From assembly GCF_900100695.1 (NCBI RefSeq), contig NZ_FNCF01000001.1, forward strand, positions 822,619 through 886,618: a DNA stretch of 64,000 bases, given 5' to 3'. This stretch comes from Klenkia brasiliensis (GTDB taxonomy: Bacteria; Actinomycetota; Actinomycetes; Mycobacteriales; Geodermatophilaceae). Made by a program: the position numbers and the translations under genes. Below the pieces are notes generated by a model that was given only the letters and a program-made list of their open reading frames with translations, was not told where the DNA came from and ran no database searches. Positions 50,035-60,575 of the stretch are shown in pieces (the first letter of the stretch is position 1; each line of letters begins with the position of its first letter).

Positions 50035-50643
50035 GTGGACGACATCCTGCACGCCCTGGCCAGCGCCCCGCGGGGCACGGGCCTGGCCGTGATCGCCGTC
50101 GTCCTGGTCGCCGAGGCCGCCTTCCTGGTCGGCATGCTGCTCCCCGGCAGCACCGCCGCGCTCGCGGCGGGCTGGCTGGCGGTCAACCGCGGCTTCCCGC
50201 TGCTGCTGGTCATCGCCGTCGTCACCGCGGCCACCGTGGTCGGCGCCCACCTGTCGTGGTGGCGGGGCGCGCACAGCGACGCCCCGCTCAAGGCCAGGGG
50301 GAAGGTCCGCAGCCTGCTGTCCAAGGTCTTCCGCGGGCTGCGCGAGCACCCGCTGGTGGCCGTCGCGGTCGCCCAGTGCGTCGCCGGCACCCGCACCCTC
50401 ACGCCCCGGGCGGCCGCCGCGGCCGGGGTGCCCTACCGGCGCTTCGCCGTCGCCCAGTTCGCCGGCGCCGTGGTGTGGGCCAGCGTGCTGGTCACCAGCG
50501 GCACCACGGCGGCGAACCTGATGCCGCCGCTGGACCCCGACGTCTACGTCGCCGTGCCCCTGGTGGTCGGCGTGGCCGTGCTGGTCCTCCTCGCCGCCAA
50601 GCTCGTCCGCCGGCGCCGCGGCGCCCGCCTCGTCACCGCCTGA
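50035..50643 (+). CDS. DedA-family membrane protein
   Basis: This 202-residue protein is of the DedA/SNARE-associated (VTT) family, linked to polyprenyl-phosphate or phospholipid flipping. Hallmarks include FLVGMLLPGSTAALAAGWLA and the Arg-containing stretch GTRTLTPRAAAAAGVPYRRF with FAGAVVWASVLV. About four to five hydrophobic segments are visible. The E in VLVAEAAF is the usual acidic site. The GTG start is 10 bp after marR; its end overlaps DUF309 by 11 bp. Confidence 0.88.
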   Translation: MDDILHALASAPRGTGLAVIAVVLVAEAAFLVGMLLPGSTAALAAGWLAVNRGFPLLLVIAVVTAATVVGAHLSWWRGAHSDAPLKARGKVRSLLSKVFRGLREHPLVAVAVAQCVAGTRTLTPRAAAAAGVPYRRFAVAQFAGAVVWASVLVTSGTTAANLMPPLDPDVYVAVPLVVGVAVLVLLAAKLVRRRRGARLVTA

Positions 50644-51076
50644 GCCGCGGCCACCCGTCCTCCGCCGGGCCCCGCGCCCACGCGGCCAGGGCCCCGGCGT
50701 CCACCCCCAGGACGGCGGCCACCGGTGCCGCGGCGTCCAGGTGACCGGCCGCCCGGTCGCGCAGCGTCCGGGCACCGACGGCGTTGCCCCGGGCGGCGTG
50801 GGTCAGCCCCACCGCCAGCTGCGCGAGCCCCCGCCAGAGCTGGCGCTGGTCCTCCGGCCCGGTCTTCCAGGCGTCCTCGAACACCTCGTGGGCGTGGAAG
50901 GGCCGGCCGGCGTCGAGCAGCGCCTGTGCCTCGTCGAGGGTCTGCTCCGCCGTCCGGACCACGCCCTCGGGTGCCCGCGGGACGTCCGGGGAGCCGTAGG
51001 GCAGCGGCCGCCCGAGCCCGTCGCGGGGGCGGGCGCTGCGCGCCCGGCCCTCGGCGTCCCGGTCCCGTGCCACCAC
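50633..51076 (-). CDS. DUF309 domain protein
   Basis: This 147-residue protein has the DUF309 signature: ALLDAGRPFHAHEVFEDAWK and LWRGLAQLAVGLTHAARGN, ending in helices rich in Ala. DUF309 proteins are small and helical, of unknown function. The start could be GTG 51076 or 51073. It is convergent with dedA (11-bp overlap) and divergent from egtA; the 163-bp gap upstream contains the presumed egt promoter, which I could not define. Confidence 0.85.
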   Translation of the reverse strand: MVARDRDAEGRARSARPRDGLGRPLPYGSPDVPRAPEGVVRTAEQTLDEAQALLDAGRPFHAHEVFEDAWKTGPEDQRQLWRGLAQLAVGLTHAARGNAVGARTLRDRAAGHLDAAAPVAAVLGVDAGALAAWARGPAEDGWPRLRR

Positions 51077-51239
51077 CCCATCCTGCGCGGGTGAACGGGA
51101 GGTGTCGACGTGCCCCCGGGGTTGCCCCGGGAGGTAGGTCGTGTGCAAGGTGGTCACCGAGGACGGCCCGCGCAGTGCGAGCCGCCCCCGCACCGACCCG
51201 CGGTCGTCGTCGACCGGTCCGGACCTGGAGGGGGTGGCC

Positions 51240-52496
51240 GTGGCCATGTCCGTGCACGGCGAGCACGTCGGCGAGCTGGCCGGCGTCGACGAGGCGCGCG
51301 AGCACGTCCGGCGGGGAGCGCTGGCGCCCGCCGCACCCGGGCCGGTGGGCCTGGAGCTCGAGGCCCACCTCGTCGACCGGGCGCACCCGGGGCGCCGGGT
51401 GCCGTGGGCGCGGATCACCGGGCTGGTCGAGGACCTCGGCCCGCTGCCCGGGCGCAGCCGGGTCACCCTCGAGCCCGGCGGCCAGGTCGAGCTGTCCGGC
51501 CCGCCGGGGGACGACGTCGCCGCCGCGGTGGCGGGCCTGCGCGCCGACGCGGCCGTGCTGCGCTCGGTGCTGGGCGCCGCGGGCCTCGGCCTGGCCCCGC
51601 TGGGCACCGACCCCGCCCGCCCGGCCGCGCGGGTCAGCCCCGGCCCGCGCTACGCCGCCATGGAGCAGCACTTCACCGCCGTCGGGTGCCCCGTCGCCGG
51701 TGCGGCGATGATGACCTCCACCGCGTCGGTGCAGCTGAACCTGGAGGCCGGCACGCCGGCCGAGCAGCACGACCGGGTCGCGCTGGCGCACGCGCTGGGC
51801 CCGGTGCTGGTCGCGGTGTCGGCCAGCTCCCCGATGCTGGCCGGCCGGGAGACCGGGTGGGCCTCGACCCGCCAGCAGATCTGGGGCGACCTGGACCAGG
51901 CCCGCTGCGGGCCGCTGCTGGGCCGCCGCGACCCGGCCGAGGAGTGGGCCGACTACGCCCTCGCCGCCCCGGTGATGCTGGTCCGGTTCACCGACGAGGG
52001 CGGCGCCGAGCCGGTCACCGGCCGGGTCCCGTTCGCCGACTGGGCCGCGGGCACCACCCTGCTCGGGGGCCGGCGCCCGTCGGCCGCCGACCTGGACTAC
52101 CACCTGACCACCCTGTTCCCGCCGGTCCGGCTGCGCGGGTTCCTGGAGGTCCGCTACCTCGACGCCGGCCCGGCCTGGCCCGCCGTCGCCGCGGTGGCCG
52201 CCACCCTGCTCGACGACCCGGACGCCGCGGACGCCGCCGCCGCGGCCTGCCTGCCCGTCGTCGGCCGGTGGACCGCCGCCGCCCGGCTCGGCCTGACCGA
52301 CCCCGCGCTGCACGCCGCCGCCCGCGACTGCCTGGCCGCGGCCGCCGACCGGGTGCCCGCCGACCTGCGCACGGCCGTGCACGCCCTCGCCGAGCAGGTC
52401 GAGGCCGGCACCGGACCCGGCGCCGCCGTGCTCACCACCGCCCGAGCCCACGGACCCGAGGCCGCGCTGCTCGCGGCCACCGAGGAGGACCAGTGA
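51240..52496 (+). CDS. egtA: EgtA: glutamate-cysteine ligase of ergothioneine synthesis
   Basis: This 418-residue GCS2-type glutamate-cysteine ligase makes gamma-glutamylcysteine, the sulfur donor for ergothioneine. Characteristic stretches are [51 protein letters not shown] and [18 protein letters not shown] 51240 follows GGAGGG at a suitable distance; ATG 51246 and GTG 51141 are alternatives. It overlaps egtB by 4 bp (GTGA) and opens the egtABCDE operon. Confidence 0.93.
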   Translation: MAMSVHGEHVGELAGVDEAREHVRRGALAPAAPGPVGLELEAHLVDRAHPGRRVPWARITGLVEDLGPLPGRSRVTLEPGGQVELSGPPGDDVAAAVAGLRADAAVLRSVLGAAGLGLAPLGTDPARPAARVSPGPRYAAMEQHFTAVGCPVAGAAMMTSTASVQLNLEAGTPAEQHDRVALAHALGPVLVAVSASSPMLAGRETGWASTRQQIWGDLDQARCGPLLGRRDPAEEWADYALAAPVMLVRFTDEGGAEPVTGRVPFADWAAGTTLLGGRRPSAADLDYHLTTLFPPVRLRGFLEVRYLDAGPAWPAVAAVAATLLDDPDAADAAAAACLPVVGRWTAAARLGLTDPALHAAARDCLAAAADRVPADLRTAVHALAEQVEAGTGPGAAVLTTARAHGPEAALLAATEEDQ

Positions 52497-53767
52497 CCGA
52501 CCTCAGGACCGACATCGACGCCGTCGTCCGCGACCTGACCGCCGCCCGCGACCGCACCCTGCACCTCACCGACCTGGACGAGCCCGAGCTGCTGCGCCAG
52601 CACGACCCGCTGATGAGCCCGCTGGTGTGGGACCTCGCGCACATCGGCCAGCAGGAGGACCTCTGGCTGCTGCGCGGCGGCCAGGCCGGCCGCTGCGGCA
52701 TCCTGCCCCCGGACGTCGAGCAGCTCTACGACGCCTTCACCCACCCCCGCGCGGTCCGCTCCACGCTCCCGCTCCTGCCGCCGGTGGAGGCGCGCGGGTA
52801 CGTCTCCGAGGTCCGCGCCCGGGTGCTGGACCGGGTGGCCGAGGCCGACGCATTCGAGGTGGCCATGGTGGTCAGCCACGAGCAGCAGCACGACGAGACC
52901 ATGCTGCAGACCCTGCAGCTGCGGCGCGGCCCCGCCGTCCTCGGCACCGGCACCCCGCTGCCCCCCGGCCGGCCCGGCGTCGCCGGCACCTCGGTGCTGG
53001 TCCCCGGCGGCTCCGCGGTCATCGGCGTCGACGGCACGGCCGAGCCGTTCAGCCTGGACAACGAGCGCGGCGCGCACACCGTCGACGTCCCCGCCTTCCG
53101 GATCGGCCGGGTGCCGGTCACCAACGCCGAGTACGCCCGGTTCGTCTCCGACGGCGGCTACGACCGCCCCGAGCTGTGGAGCGGGCGGGGCTGGCAGGTG
53201 CGCACCGACATGGGTCTGGCGCACCCGATGGGCTGGCACGGCGACGGCACCCGCACCCGGTTCGGGGTGGTCGAGGAGGTGCCCGGTGACGAACCGGTCC
53301 AGCACGTCTCCTGGTTCGAGGCCGACGCCTACGCCCGGTGGGCCGGCGCCCGGCTGCCGACCGAGGTCGAGTGGGAGAAGGCCGCCGCCTGGGACCCGGC
53401 CACCGGCCGTCGCCGCCGGTACCCCTGGGGCTCCACCGAGCCGACCCCGGAGACGGCCAACCTCGGCGGCACCGCACTGCGCCCGGCCCCGGTCGGCGCC
53501 TACCCCGCCGGCGCCTCGGCCTACGGCGTCGAGCAGCTGATGGGCGACGTGTGGGAGTGGACCTCCTCAGACTTCACCGCGTGGCCCGGCTTCACCCCGA
53601 TGCTCTACGCCGACTACTCCGCCCCGTTCTTCGGCGGCGACTACAAGGTGCTGCGCGGCGGGGCGTGGGCGGTGGGCGCGTCGATCCTGCGGCCCAGCTT
53701 CCGCAACTGGGACCACCCGCAGCGGCGCCAGGTCTTCAGCGGCGTCCGGCTGGCCTGGGATGTGTAG
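52493..53767 (+). CDS. egtB: EgtB: iron-dependent hercynine sulfoxide synthase
   Basis: This 424-residue non-heme iron enzyme forms the C-S bond between hercynine and gamma-glutamylcysteine. The N-terminal DinB-like domain supplies the three-His iron site: His50 in [15 protein letters not shown] and His129/His133 in [14 protein letters not shown]. The C-terminal FGE-sulfatase domain has [34 protein letters not shown] and [12 protein letters not shown]. The start GTG 52493 overlaps the egtA stop; the end overlaps egtC by 8 bp. Confidence 0.95.
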   Translation: MTDLRTDIDAVVRDLTAARDRTLHLTDLDEPELLRQHDPLMSPLVWDLAHIGQQEDLWLLRGGQAGRCGILPPDVEQLYDAFTHPRAVRSTLPLLPPVEARGYVSEVRARVLDRVAEADAFEVAMVVSHEQQHDETMLQTLQLRRGPAVLGTGTPLPPGRPGVAGTSVLVPGGSAVIGVDGTAEPFSLDNERGAHTVDVPAFRIGRVPVTNAEYARFVSDGGYDRPELWSGRGWQVRTDMGLAHPMGWHGDGTRTRFGVVEEVPGDEPVQHVSWFEADAYARWAGARLPTEVEWEKAAAWDPATGRRRRYPWGSTEPTPETANLGGTALRPAPVGAYPAGASAYGVEQLMGDVWEWTSSDFTAWPGFTPMLYADYSAPFFGGDYKVLRGGAWAVGASILRPSFRNWDHPQRRQVFSGVRLAWDV

Positions 53768-54449
53768 GCACCTCGCCTACCTGGGCCGGCCGCGCACGCT
53801 GGCCTCGCTGGTGCTGGAGCCGCCGTCCTCCCTGCTCGTGCAGTCCTACGCGCCGCGGCGCCAGCGGCACGGCACGGTCAACGCCGACGGCTGGGGCGTG
53901 GGCTGGTGGGCGCCGGACCGGCCGGAGCCCGCTCGCTGGCGCGCGGCCACCCCGCTGTGGGGCTCGGCGTCCTTCGCCTCGGTGGCACCGGCGGTGTCCT
54001 CGTCCTGCGTGCTGGCCGCCGTCCGGTCGGCGACCGTCGGCATGCCGGTCGACGAGACCGCCGCCGCACCGTTCACCGACGGCACCTGGCTGCTGTCCCA
54101 CAACGGCCGGGTCGACCGCGCCGTGCTGCCGCCCGCCCCCGGGGCGGAGTCGGTCTGCGACAGCGCGCAGCTCGCCGCGGTGGTCTTCGCCCGCGGCGCG
54201 ACCGCCCTCGGCGACGTCGTCGTCGAGGTGGGGACGGCGGACCCCGCGGCCCGGCTGAACCTGCTGGCCACCGACGGCACCCGGCTGCTGGCCACCACGT
54301 GGGGCGACACGCTCTCGGTGCTCGCCACCGACGAGGGCACCGTGCTGGCCAGCGAGCCCTACGACGACGACCCCCGCTGGACCGACGTCCCCGACCGGCA
54401 CCTGGTGACGGTCACCCCCGACGGCACCGCCCTGGAGGCCCTGCAGTGA
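53760..54449 (+). CDS. egtC: EgtC: class-II glutamine-amidotransferase-like amidohydrolase
   Basis: This 229-residue Ntn hydrolase removes the gamma-glutamyl group from the hercynyl-gamma-glutamylcysteine sulfoxide. The catalytic Cys2 follows the initiator (MCRHLAYLG), with [10 protein letters not shown] and LLSHNGRVD as substrate-binding motifs. It overlaps both neighbours (8 bp with egtB, 4 bp with egtD), a tight operon arrangement as in mycobacteria. Confidence 0.94.
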   Translation: MCRHLAYLGRPRTLASLVLEPPSSLLVQSYAPRRQRHGTVNADGWGVGWWAPDRPEPARWRAATPLWGSASFASVAPAVSSSCVLAAVRSATVGMPVDETAAAPFTDGTWLLSHNGRVDRAVLPPAPGAESVCDSAQLAAVVFARGATALGDVVVEVGTADPAARLNLLATDGTRLLATTWGDTLSVLATDEGTVLASEPYDDDPRWTDVPDRHLVTVTPDGTALEALQ

Positions 54450-55414
54450 GCTTCACCCTGACCGACCACCTCGGACCGGTCGACGCCGGCGCCGCACTGC
54501 GCGCCGACGTGCTCGCCGGGCTGACGGCGATGCCCAAGACGCTGCCGCCGACCTGGTTCTACGACGCGCGCGGCAGCGAGCTGTTCGACGAGATCACCCG
54601 GCTGCCCGAGTACTACCCGACCCGGGCCGAGCGGGCGATCCTCGCCGAGCACGCCGACGAGGTGGCGGTGCTGTCGGGCGCGGACACCCTGGTCGAGCTC
54701 GGCAGCGGGACGTCGGAGAAGACCCAGCTGCTGCTGGACGCGCTGACCACCGCTGGCACCCTGCGCCGGTTCGTGCCCTTCGACGTCGACGCCTCCGTGC
54801 TGCGCCACGCCGGCCAGGTGATCGGTGACCGGTTCCCCGACCTCGCCGTCGACGCCGCCGTCGGCGACTTCACCCAGCACCTGGGCAAGCTGCCCCGGGA
54901 GGGCACCCGGCTGGTGGCCTTCCTCGGCTCCACGATCGGCAACCTCGAGCCCGGACCGAGGGCGGCGTTCCTGGCCGACGTGGGCGCGATGCTCGACCCG
55001 GGCGACTGGTTCCTGCTCGGCACCGACCTGGTCAAGGACACCGGCCGGCTGGTCGCGGCCTACGACGACGCGGCCGGGGTGACCGCGGCGTTCAACAAGA
55101 ACGTGCTGGCCGTCGTCGACCGCGAGCTCGACGCCGACGCCGACCTGGACGCCTTCGACCACGTCGCGCTCTGGGACCCGGAGAACTCCTGGATCGAGAT
55201 GCGGCTGCGGTCGGTCCGCGACCAGGTGGTGCGCATCGGCGCGCTGGACCTGGCAGTGCCCTTCGCGGCGGGCGAGGACCTGCGCACCGAGGTCTCCACC
55301 AAGTTCCGCACCGAGCAGGTGGCGCAGGAGCTGGCCGCGGCCGGGCTGCGGGTCGCCGAGTGCTGGACCGACCCCGACGGCGACTTCGCGGTCACCCTGG
55401 CCACACCGTTCTGA
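54446..55414 (+). CDS. egtD: EgtD: histidine N-alpha-methyltransferase
   Basis: This 322-residue SAM-dependent enzyme trimethylates histidine to hercynine, the first step of the pathway. Signatures are PPTWFYDARGSELFDEITRL, EYYPTRAERAILAEHADEV, TLVELGSGTSEKTQLLLDAL and AFLGSTIGNLEPG. The GTG start overlaps the egtC stop (GTGA). Length and domain order match actinobacterial EgtD. Confidence 0.95.
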   Translation: MSFTLTDHLGPVDAGAALRADVLAGLTAMPKTLPPTWFYDARGSELFDEITRLPEYYPTRAERAILAEHADEVAVLSGADTLVELGSGTSEKTQLLLDALTTAGTLRRFVPFDVDASVLRHAGQVIGDRFPDLAVDAAVGDFTQHLGKLPREGTRLVAFLGSTIGNLEPGPRAAFLADVGAMLDPGDWFLLGTDLVKDTGRLVAAYDDAAGVTAAFNKNVLAVVDRELDADADLDAFDHVALWDPENSWIEMRLRSVRDQVVRIGALDLAVPFAAGEDLRTEVSTKFRTEQVAQELAAAGLRVAECWTDPDGDFAVTLATPF

Positions 55415-55437
55415 GCCACCCCGGCGAGGATGGGGCG

Positions 55438-56544
55438 GTGACCCTCCCCCACCCGGAGCTCGGCGCCGCCTGGCGCGCTGCCCGTCCCCGGCCCGCCGGC
55501 GTGCACCTGGACTCCGCGGCCTGCAGCCGGCAGTCGGCCAAGGTGCTCGACGCGGTGGCCCACCACGCCCGGCACGAGGCCGAGGTCGGCGGCTACGTGG
55601 CGGAGGAGTCCGCCGAGATGCTGCTGCAGCAGGGCCGGTCGGTGCTGGCCGGGCTGGTCGGGATGGCCGCCGCGGACGTCTCGTTCACCGAGAGCGCCTC
55701 GTCGTCGATCCGCATCCTGCTCGACGCCTGGTCCCTGCCCGCCGGGTCACGCATCGGCGTGCTGCCCGGGGAGTACCACGGCAACCTCGCCGCGCTGGCG
55801 CACGCCGGGCTGGATCCGCTGGTGCTGCCCGCCGACGACCTGGGCCGGCTCGACCTGGACGCCACCGCCCGGCTGGTGCGCGCCGACCCGCCGGCCGCGG
55901 TGCACCTGACCGTGGTGGCCAGCCACCGCGGCGTCGTCCAGCCCTGGACCGAGCTGTCCCGCCTGTGCCGGGCCACCGGGGTGCCCCTGGTGGTCGACGC
56001 CGCGCAGGCACTGGGCCAGGTCGACTGCGACGTCCCGGCCGACGTCGTCTACGGCACCTCCCGCAAGTGGCTGGCCGGCCCGCGCGGGGTCGGGTTCCTC
56101 GTCACCCGCCCGGGGTTCCGGGCCGGCCTGCGGCCGGTGCAGGGCGACCCGGCGGACGCGCTGTCCTACGAGACCCACGACGCGCACGTGGCCGGCCGGG
56201 TCGGGCTGACCCTGGCGATCGGCGAGCACCTGGCCGCGGGGCCGGTCGCGGTGCGCGAGCGGCTGGCCGGCATCGGCCGCGCGGTGCGCGAGCGGCTCGT
56301 CGACGTCCCCGGCTGGACCGCGGTCGAGCCGCTGGACGAGCCGACGGCGTCCACCACGCTGACCGGCCCGGACGTCGTCACCGCCCACGCCCGGCTGCGC
56401 GCCGAGCACGGCGTGGTGACCACCCTGTGCCTGCCGGCGCGCGCACCGGGCGAGCTGGCGGAGCCGGTGCTGCGGGTCTCCCCGCACCTGGACGTCACCG
56501 ACGCCGACCTCGACACCCTGGTCGAGGCGCTGCGCGCCGGCTGA
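55438..56544 (+). CDS. egtE: EgtE: PLP-dependent C-S lyase of ergothioneine synthesis
   Basis: This 368-residue PLP enzyme of the aminotransferase class V/cysteine desulfurase fold cleaves the hercynylcysteine sulfoxide to ergothioneine. The PLP lysine is in YGTSRKWLAGPRGVGFL; HLDSAACSRQS and SFTESASSSIRILLDAW are near the N-terminus, and VPLVVDAAQALGQVDCDV supplies the Asp. GTG 55438 is 23 bp after egtD. It is convergent with allantoicase, 4 bp apart. EgtE is the most variable of the five proteins, but position and fold agree. Confidence 0.9.
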   Translation: MTLPHPELGAAWRAARPRPAGVHLDSAACSRQSAKVLDAVAHHARHEAEVGGYVAEESAEMLLQQGRSVLAGLVGMAAADVSFTESASSSIRILLDAWSLPAGSRIGVLPGEYHGNLAALAHAGLDPLVLPADDLGRLDLDATARLVRADPPAAVHLTVVASHRGVVQPWTELSRLCRATGVPLVVDAAQALGQVDCDVPADVVYGTSRKWLAGPRGVGFLVTRPGFRAGLRPVQGDPADALSYETHDAHVAGRVGLTLAIGEHLAAGPVAVRERLAGIGRAVRERLVDVPGWTAVEPLDEPTASTTLTGPDVVTAHARLRAEHGVVTTLCLPARAPGELAEPVLRVSPHLDVTDADLDTLVEALRAG

Positions 56545-56548
56545 GGCG

Positions 56549-57565
56549 TCAACGGGACGCGCCGGGGCCCCGTCCGTCGAAGGCCCGCTGCAACTGGGCC
56601 CGGCCGGCCTCGGTGGCCCGGCCCCACAGCCGCAGCCGGGCCATGCCGCCGTCGGGGAAGACGTCCAGCCGGACGCTGACCACCCCGGGGGCGTCCGCGA
56701 GCAGGAACCGGTGCCGGGTGTCGGGCTGCAGCCGGGTGCGGGGCAGCAGCTCGACCTCGGTCCCGTCGGCGGTGCGCCCCGTCAGCGCCGCGGCACCCGG
56801 TGCGTTGCCGAGGAAGTACGAGGTGTCGAGCTCGGCGAGGGCGACGACGCCCTCGCAGGCCAGCTGCACGTCGACCCAGTCGTTGCCGTCCCCGCGCCGG
56901 CGGGCGTTCTCCCACCCGCCACCCATGTTCGCCGCGTCGCCGCGGCCGAGGAGCTGGTGCGGGCTGCCGTAGAAGGCGTTGCTGACCGCGGTGACCCGGC
57001 CGCCGTTCTCCAGCGCGGCCAGGTCGAAGGGCCCGGCGTCGAGGAAGCGGGGGTCGGGGACGGCGGTGCCGTGCACCCGGAAGCGGGCCACGCCGCCGTC
57101 CGGGTGGATGGTGAGCCGGACGTGGGTGACCCGCGGGCCCGGCTCGACGGCGAAGGCGTTGGCGGTGCCGCCGGCCAGGTCGACGCGGGGCAGCAGCGGC
57201 TGCCAGTCGGCGGCGACGAGCTCCTCGACCGACGGGTGCCCCTCGACGGCGACGGCCTGCACGGACGCCTGCGGCGGGTAGTTGCCCAGGAAGAACGCGG
57301 TGTCGACGACCACGCCGGCGACCACGCCCGGGGTGCCGAGCCGGACGACCGCCCAGTCCTCGCCCGGCTCGCGGCGACGGCGGGTCTCCCAGCCGTCGTA
57401 CTCCTTGCCCTTGTGCCCGAAGTCGGGGCGGGCCTGCGCCGGACCGGGCAGCACCAGGTTCTCCCGGGCGGCGAAGAACTCGTCGTTCGCGGCGACCACG
57501 GCACCGCCCTGGGCGCGGTTCGCGAGGTCGGGCAACGCCGTCCAGTCGGGGGCGGGGTGGGTCAT
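56549..57565 (-). CDS. alc: Allantoicase
   Basis: This 338-residue allantoicase hydrolyses allantoate to ureidoglycolate and urea. It shows the two homologous jelly-roll repeats of the family. The first has GKEYDGWETRRRREPGEDWA, FLGNYPPQ and HVRLTIHPDGGVARFRVHG. The second has MGGGWENARRRGDGNDWVDV, YFLGNAPG and VRLDVFPDGGMARLRLWG. ATG 57565 has GGAGA. It lies downstream of the allantoinase-urease genes on the same strand, but the small plus-strand gene at 57649 interrupts, so it likely has its own promoter in 57566-57648. Confidence 0.94.
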   Translation of the reverse strand: MTHPAPDWTALPDLANRAQGGAVVAANDEFFAARENLVLPGPAQARPDFGHKGKEYDGWETRRRREPGEDWAVVRLGTPGVVAGVVVDTAFFLGNYPPQASVQAVAVEGHPSVEELVAADWQPLLPRVDLAGGTANAFAVEPGPRVTHVRLTIHPDGGVARFRVHGTAVPDPRFLDAGPFDLAALENGGRVTAVSNAFYGSPHQLLGRGDAANMGGGWENARRRGDGNDWVDVQLACEGVVALAELDTSYFLGNAPGAAALTGRTADGTEVELLPRTRLQPDTRHRFLLADAPGVVSVRLDVFPDGGMARLRLWGRATEAGRAQLQRAFDGRGPGASR

Positions 57566-57648
57566 CGGTCTCCGTTCACCGGGTGTGGTCACTGTCGCAG
57601 AGCGGGTAGGTCGAGCGGGCACCGATCCGACGTCCGCAGGAGGACACC

Positions 57649-57804
57649 ATGACCCACCCCGACGACGACCTGCGCGCCCGCGCCGAGGAGCACGTGCGCG
57701 ACCTCCCCGCCGAGGACGCGCTCGGCGGACCCGACCCCGCCGGCGGGGTCGACGACGACCCGCAGGTGCTGGACGAGGCGGCCCGGGAGGAACCGCAGTC
57801 CTAG
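57649..57804 (+). CDS. Small acidic hypothetical protein between alc and allB
   Basis: This 51-residue reading frame (start MTHPDDDLRARAEEHVRDLP, end DEAAREEPQS) has an excellent AGGAGG site just before its ATG. It is strongly acidic, with no signal or membrane segment. It is divergent from alc and convergent with allB (4-bp gap), so it is antisense to neither gene. I do not recognise it. The ribosome-binding site and composition make it a credible gene. Confidence 0.6.
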   Translation: MTHPDDDLRARAEEHVRDLPAEDALGGPDPAGGVDDDPQVLDEAAREEPQS

Positions 57805-57808
57805 GTCC

Positions 57809-59119
57809 CTAGGCGCCCCGGTCGAGCAGCCGGCCGCGCGGTGCGCCGTCCACGGGTCCGCCCCGCAACCACACCCGCCGCACCACCCCCGTCAGCTCCC
57901 GCCCGGTGTAGGGCGTCACCGGGTTGCGGTGCTCCAGCCGCCCCACGGTGGCCACGGCGTCGGGGGCGAAGGCCACCAGGTCCGCGTCCTTGCCGACCGC
58001 GATGCCGCCCTTGGCGGGCAGCCCGGCCAGCGCCGCCGGCGCCGCCGACATCAGCTCCACCACCCGGCCCAGCCCGAGGCCGCGGGCCCGCGCCCCGGTC
58101 CACACCGCCGGCAGCGTCACCTGCAGCCCGGCGATGCCGCCCCAGGCCAGCCCGAAGTCGCCGACGTCGAGCCGCTTGAGCTCGGGCGTGCACGGCGAGT
58201 GGTCGCTGACCACCAGGTCGACGTCGCCGTCGGCGAGGGCCTGCCAGAGCGCCTCGCGGTGGGCGGCCTCGCGGATCGGCGGGCAGCACTTGTAGGCGGT
58301 GTCGCCGTCGGGGACCTCGTCGGCGGCGAAGGTCAGGTAGTGCGGGCAGGTCTCCACCGTGACCCGGACGCCGTCGGCCCGCGCCCGGCGCAGCAGCGGC
58401 AGCGCCCCCGCGTCGGCCAGGTGGACCACGTGCACCCGAGCGCCGGTGTCGGCGGCCGCGGCGAGCAGCCGCGCGATGGCGGTCTCCTCGGCGGCCGGCG
58501 GGCGCGAGGCGAGGAAGCCGGCGTAGCTGCGCCCGTCCGGGTCGGGGGCGGCCTCGATGGTGGCCTCGTCCTCGCAGTGCGCGATGAGCAGCCCGTCGAC
58601 GGCGGCGAGCTCGGTCAGCACCTCGCGCAGCCCGGCGTCGTCCAGCGGCGGGAACTCGGGGACGCCGCTGTCGAGCAGGAAGCACTTGAAGCCGACCACC
58701 CCGGCGTCGAGCATCGGCCGCAGCTCGCCGGTGTTCCCGGGGACGGCGCCGCCCCAGAAGGCGACGTCGACCGACACCTGGCCCGCGGCCACCGACCGCT
58801 TGGCGGCCAGGCCGTCGAGGGTGGTGGTGGGCGGGATCGAGTTCAGCGGCATGTCCACGACGGTGGTGATGCCACCGGCCGCGGCGGCCCGGGTGGCGCT
58901 GGCGAAGCCCTCCCACTCGGTGCGGCCGGGCTCGTTGACGTGCACGTGGCTGTCGACCAGGCCGGGCAGCAGCACCTCGTCGTCGGCCAGGGTCGTGACC
59001 TCGTCGCCGCCGGTGACGTCGTCGAACCCGGTGACGGCGGTGATTCGGCCGCCGGTGACGTGCACGGCGGCCGGGCGCTCCCCGTCGGGCAGCACGACAC
59101 GTCGGGCGCGGACGATCAC
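57809..59119 (-). CDS. allB: Allantoinase
   Basis: This 436-residue amidohydrolase converts allantoin to allantoate. It has the cyclic-amidohydrolase metal motif [20 protein letters not shown] (HxH), the presumably carboxylated Lys in [16 protein letters not shown], plus [30 protein letters not shown] and [13 protein letters not shown] (Asp). [15 protein letters not shown] is the allantoinase-specific form. The GTG start overlaps the ureD stop (GTGA), joining purine-ring breakdown to the urease operon. Confidence 0.95.
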   Translation of the reverse strand: MIVRARRVVLPDGERPAAVHVTGGRITAVTGFDDVTGGDEVTTLADDEVLLPGLVDSHVHVNEPGRTEWEGFASATRAAAAGGITTVVDMPLNSIPPTTTLDGLAAKRSVAAGQVSVDVAFWGGAVPGNTGELRPMLDAGVVGFKCFLLDSGVPEFPPLDDAGLREVLTELAAVDGLLIAHCEDEATIEAAPDPDGRSYAGFLASRPPAAEETAIARLLAAAADTGARVHVVHLADAGALPLLRRARADGVRVTVETCPHYLTFAADEVPDGDTAYKCCPPIREAAHREALWQALADGDVDLVVSDHSPCTPELKRLDVGDFGLAWGGIAGLQVTLPAVWTGARARGLGLGRVVELMSAAPAALAGLPAKGGIAVGKDADLVAFAPDAVATVGRLEHRNPVTPYTGRELTGVVRRVWLRGGPVDGAPRGRLLDRGA

Positions 59120-59826
59120 AGGGCCTCCTCGACCGGTGCGGCGCCCTCGAGCAGGGCCAGCCGGCCCAGGGTGGCGGCGAGCCGGTCCCCCCAGGCGGTC
59201 GCCACCCAACCACGCTCCAGCGGCAGCCGGACGGCGTCGGTCCCGGTGGCCCGGTCGAGGGCGCGACCGGCGTGCACGGTGCTGGCGTAGGCGCGCGGGG
59301 CGACGGGGGGCAGCCAGGCCGGCGCCCCGGGGCCCAGCCCGACGGTGGTGTGCAGCAGCGGGACGCCGGCCCGCTCGACGCGGGTGGTCCCGGTCCAGCG
59401 GCCGGGCTCCTCGCCGACCCGGCCGAGCTGCACCTGCTCGGTGGCGGTCAGCTCGGCGTCGTCGTCGAGCTCGGCGTGCAGCAGCGCGTGGTGGGCGGCG
59501 CCGCGGGTGACCACCGTGGGCTCGGCCCGCAGGTCCAGGACGCCGGCGACCTCGGCGCGGACCCGCTGCACCGACGGTGGTGACTCGCCGCGCGCGGGCA
59601 GCACGACCGCGGCCGCGACGGTGCGCACCGCCAGCCGCGCACCGGCCTCGACGACGAGCCGGACCTCGGCGTAGTCCCCGCCCAGCGGCCCGAACGCGGT
59701 GGCGACCAGGTGCACGGTGGACGGACCGGTCCGCCGCACGGCGAGCTGGCCGCTCGCGCGGACGACGGGCAGCACGGTGCGCCCGCCCGGTCCGGCGCGG
59801 GCGACCACCTCGACGAGGGTCCTCAC
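59116..59826 (-). CDS. ureD: Urease accessory protein UreD
   Basis: This 236-residue urease accessory protein (UreH/UreD family) helps deliver nickel to the apo-urease with UreF and UreG. Typical are [38 protein letters not shown] and [19 protein letters not shown]. It is on the short side for the family. GTG 59826 overlaps the ureG stop, and its own stop overlaps the allB start. Confidence 0.88.
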   Translation of the reverse strand: MRTLVEVVARAGPGGRTVLPVVRASGQLAVRRTGPSTVHLVATAFGPLGGDYAEVRLVVEAGARLAVRTVAAAVVLPARGESPPSVQRVRAEVAGVLDLRAEPTVVTRGAAHHALLHAELDDDAELTATEQVQLGRVGEEPGRWTGTTRVERAGVPLLHTTVGLGPGAPAWLPPVAPRAYASTVHAGRALDRATGTDAVRLPLERGWVATAWGDRLAATLGRLALLEGAAPVEEAL

Positions 59827-60509
59827 GCGTGCTGGGCCGCGCGGCTCCGCAGCTGCTGGCGCACCCAGCCGGCCACCTCGGTGGCGGCCGGGTCCTCGCG
59901 CAGGGAGATCAGCAGGGTGGGCTTGTCGGCCCGCACGGCGGCGGCGTCGCGGCGCATGACGTCCAGGTCGGCGCCCACCAGCGGTGCGAGGTCGGTCTTG
60001 TTGACCACCAGCAGGTCCGAGGCGGTGACGCCGGGCCCGCCCTTGCGCGGCACCTTGTCCCCGCCGGCGACGTCGACCACGAAGATCTGCACGTCGACCA
60101 GGCCGTAGCTGAACGAGGCGGTGAGGTTGTCACCGCCGGACTCGACCAGCACCAGCTCCAGGCCGGGGTGGCGGGACTCGAGCAGCTCGACGGCGTCGAG
60201 GTTGGCGGTGATGTCGTCGCGGATAGCGGTGTGCGGGCAGCAGCCGGTCTGCACGGCCTCGATGCGGTCGTCGGGCAGCACGGCGTTGCGGCGCAGGAAG
60301 TCGGCGTCCTCGGTCGTGTAGATGTCGTTGGTGACGACGGCGAGGTCGAGCTCGGCGCCCAGGGTGCGGCACAGCGCGGCGGCCAGCGCGGTCTTGCCCG
60401 AGCCGACCGGACCGCCGAGGCCCACCCGCAACGGGCCGTGGCGGTGGCCGCGGGCGGCGGGGTCGTCGTAGGGGTCCACGTAGTCGTCGAGCAGGTGGTC
60501 AGGCGGCAT
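59823..60509 (-). CDS. ureG: Urease accessory GTPase UreG
   Basis: This 228-residue SIMIBI-class GTPase provides energy for nickel insertion. It has P-loop [17 protein letters not shown], the metal-binding Cys-Pro-His in [35 protein letters not shown] and [16 protein letters not shown] short N-terminal extension contains two His ([10 protein letters not shown]), possibly compensating for the absence of ureE. ATG 60509 is 66 bp downstream of ureF. Confidence 0.95.
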   Translation of the reverse strand: MPPDHLLDDYVDPYDDPAARGHRHGPLRVGLGGPVGSGKTALAAALCRTLGAELDLAVVTNDIYTTEDADFLRRNAVLPDDRIEAVQTGCCPHTAIRDDITANLDAVELLESRHPGLELVLVESGGDNLTASFSYGLVDVQIFVVDVAGGDKVPRKGGPGVTASDLLVVNKTDLAPLVGADLDVMRRDAAAVRADKPTLLISLREDPAATEVAGWVRQQLRSRAAQHA

Positions 60510-60575
60510 GGTCGCTCCCGGGGGTCGTGGCGGTCGGGGTCGTGGGTGTCCCGCGCTGGGCGGGGCAGGTCGGTG

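Noticed and set aside
51110..52492. Long upstream extension of the egtB frame
   Set aside because: The extension is the out-of-frame shadow of egtA. The GTGA overlap and the normal EgtB N-terminus fix the start at 52493.
59823..60509. A hidden ureE in the urease operon
   Set aside because: No additional reading frame with UreE features exists in the operon; the gap upstream of ureG is only 66 bp.
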